Shown one piece after another: positions 7,559 to 15,881 of a DNA stretch of 36,437 nucleotides. The stretch lies in NCBI GenBank assembly GCA_022708055.1, contig JAKIZK010000014.1, forward strand, positions 1-36,437, in the 5' to 3' direction. Within the stretch, counting starts at the first letter, position 1. Each line of letters opens with the position of its first letter. The translations under genes and the position numbers were made by a program. The DNA comes from Bacteroidota bacterium. GTDB lineage: Bacteria; Bacteroidota; Bacteroidia; Chitinophagales; Chitinophagaceae. The notes below the pieces were generated by a model. The model saw only the letters and a program-made list of their open reading frames with translations, did not search any database and was not told where the DNA came from.

Positions 7559-8089
7559 TCAACTTTTCAACAAAGCACCTTTTTTTCTGAAAATAAATAA
7601 TAAAGCTGTGCATATACCTGCAAGTGCTATGGCCCACTTGGCAATAACTATAAAATGGTAAAAAGTCAGATTGTTTATAGTCGTGGGGTTATCTATCCAT
7701 TTCAGCAGGTATAAATTTTCAATAATATCACATGCCCAGGCTACCAATTGAAGCAGAGAAACAATATGCAACATGCTTTTTATTTTAGCATTTCTGGTTT
7801 TTATACCCGCCATTCTATTGAGTGCCAAAATGCCGGGATAAACACCCACCATAAAAACAAAATCAAAAATGAGCTGATAGCGAAGCAATGATTTTACATG
7901 CGGGTCAATTCCCGAAAGAATAGCAAAAATTTGTTCTTTAGAATAGGTAAGCTCGAGCCCTATGATTGTGAAAAGATTTCCATTGTGAATAAATGAAGGC
8001 TCGAGCCATTTCATACAAAATGCTGACGCAAGAAAAAGACCGAGACAAAATAGGAAAAGACTTTTCCAGCTATTATACTTTTTTTCCAT
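7559..8089 (-). CDS. Four-helix membrane protein, unknown function
   Basis: A 176-residue protein with hydrophobic segments at about 10-27, 72-90, 105-120 and 146-168. The polar stretches include WLEPSFIHNGNLFTIIGLELTYSKEQ and, before the last helix, WACDIIENLYLLKWIDNP. The second is reminiscent of uncharacterised Bacteroidota membrane proteins in which a D-E-N cluster sits near the membrane. No enzyme signature is seen. The ATG at 8089 gives a short basic start (MEKKYNSWKS). A near-consensus -7 match (TAGCTTTA) lies just upstream on the minus strand. Confidence 0.65.
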   Translation of the reverse strand: MEKKYNSWKSLFLFCLGLFLASAFCMKWLEPSFIHNGNLFTIIGLELTYSKEQIFAILSGIDPHVKSLLRYQLIFDFVFMVGVYPGILALNRMAGIKTRNAKIKSMLHIVSLLQLVAWACDIIENLYLLKWIDNPTTINNLTFYHFIVIAKWAIALAGICTALLFIFRKKGALLKS

Positions 8090-8181
8090 AATTCTATTTG
8101 CTAAAGCTACAAAACTTCATTCCTTTCTTTTACTTTCGTTTGATTCTCGCTGTTTTTTTTTTGAAATGAATGTAATATTTA

Positions 8182-9909
8182 ATGAAACTTCAGTTTTTTT
8201 TAAGGTATCGTTCCGGTTACGGACAAAGTCTTTGGCTGTCGGGTAACATAAAATCAATGGGAAGTAGCGAACCTGAAAAGGCACTTGCAATGACCTACCT
8301 CAACGAAGAATTCTGGATCATATCACTGGATATTAAAAAGAATGATTTCAAAAAGAATATCTGTTACAAATACTTTGTAAAAAATGAAGACGGAAGCATT
8401 TTTCATGATTGGGAAAATAATCGTTGTATTGACGCTTCTTTTGATTCTTTCAAAGAAATATTTCTGACGGATACCTGGAATGCTGCCGGTGCTTTTGAAA
8501 ACACGTTTTATACGGTGCCTTTTACCGAAACTTTATTGAGAGAAAATTTTACTAAGGGTAAAGCCAAACAGGTGAAGAACCCAACCCATGTTTTCAAAGT
8601 AAAAGCTCCCTTGCTGGAAAAGGATGAAGTGATGTGCCTGCTGGGTAGTGGAAAAAAACTAGGGAGCTGGAATGAAGCAAAACCCATACTTCTGGAAAGG
8701 GAAAACAACTGGTGGACAGCTTCGCTTGATCTTTCCGGTACCGGTTTTCCTTGCGCATATAAATATGGAATTTATAATCTGCGAGAAAAAAAAATTAAAC
8801 ATTACGAAGGTGGAAATAACCGTTTGCTTATTGGTGACGCAGCACTCAAAAAACTTACTATTGTGCATGATGGATTTGCACAATTGACAAACACGAGTTG
8901 GAAAGGGGCAGGGGTTGCAGTTCCTCTTTTTAGTTTGAAAAGTGAAAACAGTTTTGGCGTAGGTGAATTTTCAGATATTAATTTATTGACCGATTGGGCT
9001 GCCGGTGCGGGTATCAAAATGATTCAACTTTTACCGGTAAATGATACCAGTTCAAAATTTGACCGGACAGATTCTTATCCCTATAATGCTATTTCAGCAT
9101 TTGCGCTACATCCTATCTATATCAATCTGGCTGCTATTGAAGGTGTCGATGTTTTCACTGAATTAAAATCGATTTATAAGAAAGGAAAAGAGTTGAATGC
9201 ATTGCCGGCATTGGATTATGAGTCCGTTATCAAAATAAAAACAGAAGGACTGCGAAAATTGTATGCCTTACTGGGCAATAAATGTTTTGAGACTGAGGCT
9301 TTCAAAAAATTCTTAGATAAAAATAGGAGCTGGCTGGTTCCTTATGCAGTATTTTGTTATTTAAGGGATGAAAATGCAACAACTGATTTCAGAATCTGGA
9401 AAACCTATTCAACTTATGTTGCTAAGGAGATTGATGTTCTTAGCAACTTACAAGATGTGGCATTCTACTATTTCGTACAATATCACTTGCATTTGCAGTT
9501 AAAGTCTGCGATAGCTTATGCGCATCAAAAAGGAGTAGTGCTAAAGGGAGATATTCCCATTGGCATATCTAGAAACAGTTGTGATGCATGGGTCGATCCT
9601 GAGTTGTATAATTTTCATTGGCAGGCGGGTGCACCGCCCGATGATTTTGCAACAGAAGGTCAAAACTGGGGTTTTCCTATTTACAACTGGGAACAAATGC
9701 AAAAAGATGGATATGCCTGGTGGAAGGAAAGGCTGATGCATCTCTCCAATTATTTTGATGCATTTCGTATAGATCATATACTGGGTTTTTTTAGAATCTG
9801 GAGTATTCCACAGCATTCTGTGCAGGGAATTATGGGAAGATTTATTCCCGCAAAGCCGGTTTATGTAAATGAATTTGGCGAAAAAGGAATCTGGTTCGAT
9901 TATCAGTGA
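8182..9909 (+). CDS. malQ: MalQ N-terminal part (up to the in-frame stop)
   Basis: This is the 575-residue product if translation stops at the TGA. It has both starch-binding modules and the first part of the GH77 barrel (FGVGEFSDINLLTDWAAGAGIKMIQLLPVNDT, then LKGDIPIGISRNSCDAWVDPEL), including the nucleophile Asp531. It lacks the acid/base Glu. The start at 8182 gives MKLQFFLRYRSGYGQSLWLSG, a good CBM20 beginning. Confidence 0.7.
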   Translation: MKLQFFLRYRSGYGQSLWLSGNIKSMGSSEPEKALAMTYLNEEFWIISLDIKKNDFKKNICYKYFVKNEDGSIFHDWENNRCIDASFDSFKEIFLTDTWNAAGAFENTFYTVPFTETLLRENFTKGKAKQVKNPTHVFKVKAPLLEKDEVMCLLGSGKKLGSWNEAKPILLERENNWWTASLDLSGTGFPCAYKYGIYNLREKKIKHYEGGNNRLLIGDAALKKLTIVHDGFAQLTNTSWKGAGVAVPLFSLKSENSFGVGEFSDINLLTDWAAGAGIKMIQLLPVNDTSSKFDRTDSYPYNAISAFALHPIYINLAAIEGVDVFTELKSIYKKGKELNALPALDYESVIKIKTEGLRKLYALLGNKCFETEAFKKFLDKNRSWLVPYAVFCYLRDENATTDFRIWKTYSTYVAKEIDVLSNLQDVAFYYFVQYHLHLQLKSAIAYAHQKGVVLKGDIPIGISRNSCDAWVDPELYNFHWQAGAPPDDFATEGQNWGFPIYNWEQMQKDGYAWWKERLMHLSNYFDAFRIDHILGFFRIWSIPQHSVQGIMGRFIPAKPVYVNEFGEKGIWFDYQ

Positions 9910-9945
9910 TATTGTCGCCCTTTTATTACTGATGAAATCATTGAT

Positions 9946-10863
9946 TTGATTTTCGGCGAAAATGCTGTAACCGTAAAAAATCAGTTTCTCACAAATAATG
10001 AATGGGGCAGTTATAATCTGCAACCTGAATTTGAAACACAAAAACAGGTTGCTCAATATTTTGCTCAATTTGAAACTAATGAAGAAAATAAGGTATTGGA
10101 ATCCGGGCTGTATAAACTAATTGCAAATGTGATTTTGTTGGAAGATGAGGATGCACCGGGCGAGCAGTTTCATTTCAGAATTGCAATGGACAAAACATCG
10201 TCGTTTGAAAACCTGATACCGCATGTACAAACCAGACTTATGGACTTGTATCAGGATTATTTTTATCACCGACAAGATGCACACTGGTATGTATCAGCAA
10301 TGAAAAAACTACCTGCTTTAAAATCTGCCACGCCCATGCTAATTTGTGGCGAAGATCTGGGTATGGTACCTCATTGTGTGCCAAGTGTAATGCAACAGTT
10401 AGGAGTATTGAGTCTGGAAGTGCAACGCATGCCCAAAGACAGTGGCGTTGAATTTCTGAATCCTGCCCATGTTCCCTATTTATCAGTAATCACACCCGCA
10501 ACACATGATATGAGTACTATAAGAGAATGGTGGGAGGAAGATGAAAACAGAACACAGCGTTTTTATAATGATATATTAAATCAACAGGGCGCAGCTCCCA
10601 AAACCTGTGAGGCGTGGATCAGCAGTGCGATCGTATTGCAACATTTATACTCATCTGCTATGTGGTGTGTATTTCAGTTGCAGGATATTTTAGGAATGAA
10701 TGAAGACATAAGAAGAGAAAATCCGAAAGAGGAACGCATCAATATTCCTGCTGACCATAAACATTACTGGCAATACCGTATGCACCTCACATTAGAATCG
10801 TTGATCAGTAATAAGAATTTTTCTGAAGAAATAAAAGATTATTTAAAGCAGAGTGGAAGATAA
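9946..10863 (+). CDS. malQ: MalQ C-terminal part (in frame with the upstream part)
   Basis: A 305-residue open frame, in the same phase as the upstream malQ segment, beginning at a TTG that is probably an internal codon. It carries the rest of GH77: the acid/base Glu in GEDLGMVP, the THDMSTIREWWEEDE segment and the C-terminal RINIPADHKHYWQYRMHLTLESL. Separate translation initiation is doubtful because there is no SD or promoter. Confidence 0.6.
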   Translation: MIFGENAVTVKNQFLTNNEWGSYNLQPEFETQKQVAQYFAQFETNEENKVLESGLYKLIANVILLEDEDAPGEQFHFRIAMDKTSSFENLIPHVQTRLMDLYQDYFYHRQDAHWYVSAMKKLPALKSATPMLICGEDLGMVPHCVPSVMQQLGVLSLEVQRMPKDSGVEFLNPAHVPYLSVITPATHDMSTIREWWEEDENRTQRFYNDILNQQGAAPKTCEAWISSAIVLQHLYSSAMWCVFQLQDILGMNEDIRRENPKEERINIPADHKHYWQYRMHLTLESLISNKNFSEEIKDYLKQSGR

Positions 10864-10879
10864 GTTTCTTTTTGTACAA

Positions 10880-11734
10880 CTAAGCAAACGAAGCTTTTAT
10901 CATTCTTGTCTTTTCTTGCATATCCTGTTTTAATAAACACTGATACCCATTTGCATTAAAAATTTTTGCAACCGCATCGCCCATACTTTCATGAATTTCA
11001 CAATAGATAACGCCCGACGATTTTAGGTGTGTTTTGCCAAAAACAGCTATGGCTTTGTAGAACAATAATGGGTCATCGTCTGTTACAAATAATGCAGTAT
11101 GTGGTTCATAAGCCAGCACATTTGCTTCTATTGTTGATTTATCTTTTATAGGAATATACGGCGGATTGCTGATGATGATATCGACTTCCGGTAGTTGAGG
11201 CCAGTTTGATGGGTGCAAGAAATCAAGACAAAAAAACTGAATATCAACATTCATTGTATTTGAATTTTTTTGGGCAACCTTCAGTGCAGCTTCGCTAATA
11301 TCACAAGCACTCACCATGGCTTTTCTCAACCTTCTTTTTAACGTAACCGGAATGCAGCCACTGCCTGTGCCGATATCCAAAATGGATAATTCAGAAATAG
11401 GGAATTTACAATCGGTAATAACCCATTCTACCAGTTCATCTGTTTCCGGTCTGGGAATTAATACATTTTCATCAACATAAAACTTAAAACCGCCAAACCA
11501 TGCTTCGTTCAAAATATATTGTACCGGTTCATTTTTTAAGAGCCTTTCAAGATAATGGTTTAGTTTATTTGTTTCATCCTTAGTAAGCTCAACATGCATG
11601 TATTTCATTCTTTCAACGCGGGGTGAGCCTGTCAGATTTTCCATTACCATTTCTGCAATAGTGGTTGCTTCACTTTCATCATAAATGATTCTGAGTTTAT
11701 TGGTGAGCAAATAAGATGCTTCCTGTACTGTCAT
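10880..11734 (-). CDS. prmC: Release factor glutamine methyltransferase PrmC (HemK)
   Basis: A 284-residue SAM-dependent enzyme that methylates the Gln of the GGQ loop in RF1 and RF2. It has the N-terminal helical RF-binding domain. The methyltransferase domain follows, with FYVDENVLIPRPETDELVEW, the SAM loop LDIGTGSGCIP (about 119-129) and the substrate-binding NPPY (190-193, in IIISNPPYIPI). Length and motifs are canonical. It is divergent from the YigZ gene; the two starts are 35 nt apart. On the minus strand TATGTTTG (11746-11739) lies only 4 nt before the ATG, predicting a leaderless mRNA. It converges with malQ, 16 nt apart. Confidence 0.95.
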   Translation of the reverse strand: MTVQEASYLLTNKLRIIYDESEATTIAEMVMENLTGSPRVERMKYMHVELTKDETNKLNHYLERLLKNEPVQYILNEAWFGGFKFYVDENVLIPRPETDELVEWVITDCKFPISELSILDIGTGSGCIPVTLKRRLRKAMVSACDISEAALKVAQKNSNTMNVDIQFFCLDFLHPSNWPQLPEVDIIISNPPYIPIKDKSTIEANVLAYEPHTALFVTDDDPLLFYKAIAVFGKTHLKSSGVIYCEIHESMGDAVAKIFNANGYQCLLKQDMQEKTRMIKASFA

Positions 11735-11738
11735 TTGG

Positions 11739-11746
11739 CAAACATA
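11739..11746 (-). promoter_or_regulatory. prmC -7 box (leaderless start predicted)
   Basis: On the minus strand TATGTTTG matches TAnnTTTG and ends 4 nt before the prmC ATG. With transcription starting about 4-7 nt after the box, the mRNA would begin at or next to the start codon. Confidence 0.55.
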
Positions 11747-11753
11747 AATAATT

Positions 11754-11761
11754 TACATTTG
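11754..11761 (+). promoter_or_regulatory. -7 box of the YigZ/IMPACT gene
   Basis: TACATTTG lies 8 nt before the ATG at 11770. TTTG at 11734-11737 fits a -33 element with 16 nt spacing, and that element overlaps the prmC start codon. The two divergent promoters are therefore interleaved. Confidence 0.6.
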
Positions 11762-11769
11762 GCGTTTAC

Positions 11770-12384
11770 ATGTTACCCGATTTCTATTATAGTATTGAAA
11801 AACCTGCAACCGGTGAATATAAAGACCGGGGAAGTAAATTTCTTGCTTACGCTTTTCCCATTGCAACCGTTGCAGATTTTAAATTGATTTTAGCACGAAT
11901 AAAAAAAGAGCATCCCAAAGCGGCACACCATTGTTTTGCATACAGATTGGGATTTGAGAACCTTGTTTTTCGTGTGAGTGATGATGGAGAACCTTCCGGT
12001 TCGGCAGGTAGGCCTATTTTAGGGCAAATTGACAGTTTGCAACTCACCAATGTAATAATTATTGTAGTTCGTTATTTTGGTGGCACACTACTGGGCGTTC
12101 CCGGTTTAATTCATGCGTACAAATCTGCTTCTTACGAATGCTTACAGCAAGCAGTGATTGTGAAAAAGCCCGTATTGATTTCATATCGTCTGCAATTTGA
12201 CTATACCATTTTGAATCAAGTAATGAGATGGGTCAAACAATTTGAATGCGAAGTGTATAAAAATGAAATGCAGTTGTTTTGCATTTTGGAAATAAGCGTT
12301 CCCAAAATTCATTTGCAGGAAATGGAAAAAAGAATTTCGGAAATTAATGGTGTGGAGATGGAAAAAATTTTATCAGAATCGTAA
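11770..12384 (+). CDS. YigZ/IMPACT family protein (UPF0029)
   Basis: A 204-residue protein. The N-terminal UPF0029 domain (residues 1-115) shows the conserved run DRGSKFLAYAFP, then HHCFAYRLG, SDDGEPSGSAGRPILGQI and IIIVVRYFGGTLLGVPGLIHAY. A smaller C-terminal DUF1949-like ferredoxin-fold half (about 135-200) follows. The eukaryotic relative IMPACT inhibits GCN1-GCN2 signalling; the bacterial role is not settled, though a translation-related role has been suggested. Its stop codon (12382-12384) directly abuts the stop of the convergent dehydrogenase, with no base between. Confidence 0.93.
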   Translation: MLPDFYYSIEKPATGEYKDRGSKFLAYAFPIATVADFKLILARIKKEHPKAAHHCFAYRLGFENLVFRVSDDGEPSGSAGRPILGQIDSLQLTNVIIIVVRYFGGTLLGVPGLIHAYKSASYECLQQAVIVKKPVLISYRLQFDYTILNQVMRWVKQFECEVYKNEMQLFCILEISVPKIHLQEMEKRISEINGVEMEKILSES

Positions 12385-13287
12385 TTATTTAGCAAACTGA
12401 GCACTCACTACTAAATCTTTAGAACCTGCTGTGTAAACATAAAATCCTTCTCCGCTTTTTACACCTAGTTTACCGGCTGTAACCATATTAATCAACAACG
12501 GACAAGGAGCATATTTTGGATTTCCAAAACCTTCGTGTAAAACTTTTAAGATAGCGAGGCAAACATCCAGCCCTATAAAATCGGCCAGTTGCAGCGGACC
12601 CATGGGATGTGCCATTCCCAGTTTCATCACTGTATCTATTTCTGATACACCTGCCACACCTTCATATAAACTATAAATAGCTTCATTAATCATTGGCATC
12701 AAAATACGATTGGCTATAAAACCGGGGTAATCATTCACCACACATGGAACTTTACCTAATTGTTTACTTAGTTCAACAATAGCATCGGTAACTTCTTTTG
12801 ATGTTGCATAACCATTAATTATTTCAACTAATTTCATTACCGGCACCGGATTCATAAAATGCATTCCTATTACTTTGGGTGCACGATTGGTAACGGCTGC
12901 AATTTTTGTTATGGAAATACTGGAAGTATTAGTAGCCAGTATTGCATCCTTTGGAGCATACTTGTCAAGGTCTTCAAAAATCTGAAGCTTCAAAGCAGTA
13001 TTTTCTGTAGCTGCTTCTACCACAAGCGAGGAATCTTTGATGCCATCAACCAGATTGGAATTGATGGACAGATTTTCAAGTGTTTCATTTTTTTGAGCTT
13101 CGGTAATGTTGCCTTTGCTGACTTGCCTGTCCAGGTTTTTATTGATAGTTACCATTGCCCGGTCAAGTTGAGCAGGCGAAATATCTACTATGGTTACTTT
13201 AAATCCGGCTTGTGCAAATACATGAGCGATACCATTTCCCATTGTACCGGCACCTACAACAGCAATATTTTTTCCAATAAAATTCAT
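12385..13287 (-). CDS. 3-hydroxybutyryl-CoA / 3-hydroxyacyl-CoA dehydrogenase
   Basis: A 300-residue single-function NAD-dependent dehydrogenase that oxidises 3-hydroxyacyl-CoA to 3-oxoacyl-CoA. The Rossmann loop is IAVVGAGTMGNGIAHVFA (GxGxxG at 12-17). NTSS (about 120-123), His143 in GMHFMNPVPVMKLVEII and the PGFIANRIL segment with the catalytic Asn near 192 are all present. The C-terminal dimerisation domain contains MGPLQLADFIGLDV. It belongs to the Hbd/PaaH type. It would turn the crotonyl-CoA-derived 3-hydroxybutyryl-CoA into acetoacetyl-CoA, which fits the glutaryl-CoA dehydrogenase at 27833, although the two genes are 15 kb apart. Confidence 0.93.
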   Translation of the reverse strand: MNFIGKNIAVVGAGTMGNGIAHVFAQAGFKVTIVDISPAQLDRAMVTINKNLDRQVSKGNITEAQKNETLENLSINSNLVDGIKDSSLVVEAATENTALKLQIFEDLDKYAPKDAILATNTSSISITKIAAVTNRAPKVIGMHFMNPVPVMKLVEIINGYATSKEVTDAIVELSKQLGKVPCVVNDYPGFIANRILMPMINEAIYSLYEGVAGVSEIDTVMKLGMAHPMGPLQLADFIGLDVCLAILKVLHEGFGNPKYAPCPLLINMVTAGKLGVKSGEGFYVYTAGSKDLVVSAQFAK

Positions 13288-13389
13288 AATGGCAGTAAAT
13301 TATTTTTATAAAACAAAACTTGATTGCTTTGTTGTAAAGCAGCAAAAATAAGCATTATGAATTTGATGTTCCGGGCAGGGAATAACTGA

Positions 13390-14031
13390 TTAATTCTTTC
13401 TTTTAAAATCGCCTCTTTTCCATGCATTAATAAACTCGCCCCAGGCAGCAGGATTAAAAATATTCATGGGTGGCGCCTGACCGCGATAAACAGCCTGATT
13501 GGCAATTTTATTCATTTGAATTCTGGTAGCTTCGCCTCCATCGCCACTTACGGTTCGCATCCAGGCACGACGATTTGCTTCGTTCAAATTTTTGCGGGCA
13601 ACCTCATATTGGTCATCATCTATTTTGGTGTTTACAAAATCACGGGCAAACTGCTCGGGAGTGGGACGTGGTTTAATAATAGTGGCAGGCAGGTAAACCG
13701 TATCGGCCACCATCAGCTGTACTACACTATATTGATTGCCTTCAAGATTGCGTGGAATTGTAATTCTTTTGGGTTTATAAGATACATGGGTAAATTCTAT
13801 TTCATCACCTTTTAATACGACAATAGAAAAAACTCCATAAGCATTAGAAATGGTACCTCTGTTTTGTCCTTTTACCATTACCGTTACGGCGGGTATGCCT
13901 ACCAGGCTGTCAGCCGTCATCACCACGCCGAATAATTGTACAACAGAATCTCGGGATGCTTCAAACTGTGCATTGAGCTTTTGGGTACTTATCAGTAGCA
14001 GTATTGTTGAATAAAGTAAAATTTTTTTCAC
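13390..14031 (-). CDS. Exported protein with carboxypeptidase-regulatory-like domain
   Basis: A 213-residue protein with a Sec signal peptide (MKKILLYSTILLLISTQKLNA, cleaved near Ala21-Gln22). A CarboxypepD_reg-like beta-sandwich follows at about 30-105 (VQLFGVVMTADSLVGIPAVTVMVKGQNRGTISNAYGVFSIVV, then GDEIEFTHVSYKPKRITI). This domain occurs at the N-terminus of SusC/TonB receptors and in free-standing periplasmic proteins of Bacteroidota. The C-terminal 90 residues (PTPEQFARDFVNTKI to FKRKN) resemble no enzyme I know. The start codon is GTG, placed 5 nt after a TATTTTTG box on the minus strand, so the mRNA is probably leaderless. A 213-residue length is plausible for a complete protein. Confidence 0.75.
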   Translation of the reverse strand: MKKILLYSTILLLISTQKLNAQFEASRDSVVQLFGVVMTADSLVGIPAVTVMVKGQNRGTISNAYGVFSIVVLKGDEIEFTHVSYKPKRITIPRNLEGNQYSVVQLMVADTVYLPATIIKPRPTPEQFARDFVNTKIDDDQYEVARKNLNEANRRAWMRTVSGDGGEATRIQMNKIANQAVYRGQAPPMNIFNPAAWGEFINAWKRGDFKRKN

Positions 14032-14036
14032 TGCCC

Positions 14037-14044
14037 CAAAAATA
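14037..14044 (-). promoter_or_regulatory. -7 box for the CarboxypepD_reg-like gene
   Basis: On the minus strand TATTTTTG ends 5 nt before the GTG start at 14031, predicting a leaderless transcript. A -33 TTG at the right distance is not obvious. Confidence 0.45.
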
Positions 14045-14090
14045 AAGACAAGTTGCTGATTTCGTAAAAGGATTTGCCTTTGTTAATGGT

Positions 14091-14098
14091 TAACTTTG
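14091..14098 (+). promoter_or_regulatory. -7 box of the mrp gene
   Basis: TAACTTTG fits the consensus and lies 34 nt before the ATG at 14133. It would drive mrp and possibly the two following plus-strand genes. Confidence 0.55.
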
Positions 14099-14132
14099 CC
14101 ATTCTTTACAGTTTTTAACAAATACTTGGAAA

Positions 14133-15227
14133 ATGACTGAAGCAAAAATTCTTGAAGCACTGAGCAATGTACAGGAGCCTGACCTTGGAAAAGATTTAGT
14201 TACCCTAAACATGGTGAAGGACATTGAAATTAGTGGAAATAAAGTTTCTTTTACGGTAGTATTAACTACTCCGGCTTGCCCTTTAAAAGACATGATAAAA
14301 AATGCTTGTGTAAATGCCATTCATCTTTTGGTAAATAAAGAAGCAGATGTTACGGTAAATTTTACAGCAAATACGACTTCCAAAAGAATCGATTCGGGTT
14401 CTATTCTTCCGAAAGTAAAAAATATTATTGCCGTAGTAAGTGGAAAAGGTGGTGTGGGAAAATCTACCGTTGCGGCAAATCTGGCTTTAGCCATTGCACA
14501 AGGTGGTGCCAAAGTAGGACTAATGGATGCAGATATTTATGGGCCCAGTGTTCCGATTATGTTTGGAGTGAGAGGTGAAAGACCCATGATGATTGATGTA
14601 GGCGAAGAAAAAGCAATGATAGCACCATTGGAGCGTTACGGACTAAAACTGATCAGTATTGGATTGCTGGTGGATGAAAAAAGTGCAGTGGTTTGGCGTG
14701 GCCCAATGGCCAGTAGTGCTATTCGACAGTTTGTAACAGATGTTTATTGGGATGAATTGGATTATTTAATTGTAGATATGCCACCCGGCACCGGCGATAT
14801 TCATCTTACTTTGATGCAAACTGTTCAGGTGACAGGAGCCGTTATTGTTACAACGCCGCAAGACGTTGCGCTGGCTGATGCTAAAAAAGGAATTGCCATG
14901 TTTGGCCAGGCACAATTGAACGTTCCTGTTTTGGGACTTGTAGAAAACATGAGTTATTTCACTCCGAAAGAATTGCCCGAAAATAAATATTACATTTTTG
15001 GAAAGGATGGAGGCAAACGCCTGGCAGATGAGTATGATCTTCCTTTTCTGGGTCAGATACCATTGGTACAAAGCATCCGCGAAGGCGGCGACCAAGGTGT
15101 ACCGGTAATGATGGGTGATGATGACATTACCAAAAAAGCATTTCAGGAATTTGCATCCACGGTGGTAAGAAGTGTAGCTATGCGCAATGCAAATATGAAA
15201 GCAGAAAAAATTGCTGCGACTGTATAA
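14133..15227 (+). CDS. Mrp/ApbC-type iron-sulfur cluster carrier ATPase
   Basis: A 364-residue protein. Residues 1-80 form a MIP18 (DUF59) domain (EALSNVQEPDLGKDLVTLNMVKDIEI and TTPACPLKDMI). A ParA/MinD-like P-loop NTPase follows, with the deviant Walker A VVSGKGGVGKSTVAANL at 101-117, then MDADIYGPSVPIMFG, DYLIVDMPPGTGDIHLTLMQT and VTTPQDVALADAKKG. Mrp proteins carry Fe-S clusters to apoproteins. The C-terminal CxxC of the E. coli-type protein is absent: the segment after VENMSYFTP reads KELPENKYYIFGKDGG. I recall this as usual for Bacteroidota Mrp. It is followed 18 nt later by the PaiB-like gene. Confidence 0.93.
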   Translation: MTEAKILEALSNVQEPDLGKDLVTLNMVKDIEISGNKVSFTVVLTTPACPLKDMIKNACVNAIHLLVNKEADVTVNFTANTTSKRIDSGSILPKVKNIIAVVSGKGGVGKSTVAANLALAIAQGGAKVGLMDADIYGPSVPIMFGVRGERPMMIDVGEEKAMIAPLERYGLKLISIGLLVDEKSAVVWRGPMASSAIRQFVTDVYWDELDYLIVDMPPGTGDIHLTLMQTVQVTGAVIVTTPQDVALADAKKGIAMFGQAQLNVPVLGLVENMSYFTPKELPENKYYIFGKDGGKRLADEYDLPFLGQIPLVQSIREGGDQGVPVMMGDDDITKKAFQEFASTVVRSVAMRNANMKAEKIAATV

Positions 15228-15245
15228 TATTAATCCCAATTAATT

Positions 15246-15881
15246 ATGTATTCATTTCCATATTATAAGGTAGCAGATAAAGAAGAAGTGATTGCTTTTA
15301 TGAAAGCGCATCCCTTTATCACCTTGTTGGGTACTGATAAATCTGGCAGAATTGAAGCAACTCAAGTGCCCGTTCTGGTAGATGTAGTGGATGATAAAAT
15401 ATATATTTCGGGACACATCATGAGAAAAACTACTCACGAAAATGCATTAATTGAAAATCCGGATGCGTTGATCATTTTTACAGGTGCCCATGCTTATGTA
15501 AGTGCCACTTATTACACCACCAATCCACATCAAGGCAGTACATGGAATTATATTGCTATACATGCCAGAGGAAAAATTCGCTGGATGGATGAGCAGGGTT
15601 TAATCAGTTTTATGAGCAAACTTACACTGCATTTTGAAAAAAACAACTCTGCATCTTCAACGGTTTATGATAATTTACCAGAAGAATATGTATCTAAACT
15701 CATCAAAGGCATTGCAGGCTTTGAAATGGAAGTGGCAGAATTGGACAATGTTTTCAAGCTAAGCCAAAACAGAGATGAAGTAAGCTACGACAATATTGTA
15801 AATGAGTTAAAACAACAAGCGGGCGATGCCAAAGTCATTGGGGAGCTAATGGAACAACGCAAATCAAAAGTATTTTCATAA
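15246..15881 (+). CDS. PaiB-like FMN-binding protein
   Basis: A 211-residue protein of the FMN-binding split-barrel PaiB family (FMN_bind_2). It has MYSFPYYKVADKEEVIAFMKAHPFITLLGTD, then VPVLVDVVDDKIYISGHIMRKTTHENALIENPDALIIFTGAHAYVSATYY and the typical STWNYIAIHARGKI. The B. subtilis founder PaiB was described as a negative regulator of sporulation and protease genes, but most members are probably flavin- or haem-binding proteins. No DNA-binding domain is visible. It lies 18 nt after mrp, and its stop codon touches the ATG of the glycerophosphodiesterase gene, suggesting one operon. Confidence 0.88.
   Translation: MYSFPYYKVADKEEVIAFMKAHPFITLLGTDKSGRIEATQVPVLVDVVDDKIYISGHIMRKTTHENALIENPDALIIFTGAHAYVSATYYTTNPHQGSTWNYIAIHARGKIRWMDEQGLISFMSKLTLHFEKNNSASSTVYDNLPEEYVSKLIKGIAGFEMEVAELDNVFKLSQNRDEVSYDNIVNELKQQAGDAKVIGELMEQRKSKVFS

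Larger units (their letters stand above)
8182..10863 (+). pseudogene. malQ: 4-alpha-glucanotransferase (MalQ, CBM20-GH77), interrupted by in-frame TGA
   Basis: Read through, the frame spans 893 codons, the normal size for the long Bacteroidota MalQ. Two starch-binding CBM20-like modules occupy roughly residues 1-110 and 125-235, and a GH77 catalytic domain follows from about 245. The nucleophile Asp lies in AFRIDHILGF (about Asp531), the acid/base Glu in ICGEDLGMVP (about Glu724), and a third acid in THDMSTIREWW (about Asp776). Codon 576 (9907-9909) is TGA inside FDYQ-stop-YCRPFI, at a position where relatives as I recall them carry Arg; a CGA to TGA change would explain it. The frame is unbroken on both sides. 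The stop separates the nucleophile from the acid/base residue, so neither half should be active alone. This is a recent nonsense mutation, a sequencing error or readthrough. Confidence 0.75.

Noticed and set aside
9907-9909. TGA in malQ as selenocysteine or a recoded genetic code
   Set aside because: The position is not a redox or metal site. No SECIS-like hairpin was evident just downstream, and TGA ends normal genes such as ftsK, the GDPD gene and the DUF6941-like gene.
12859-13311. 150-codon plus-strand open frame opposite the hydroxyacyl-CoA dehydrogenase
   Set aside because: Composition (many Cys, Tyr, Asn) is that of an antisense shadow; the dehydrogenase on the other strand has all its motifs.
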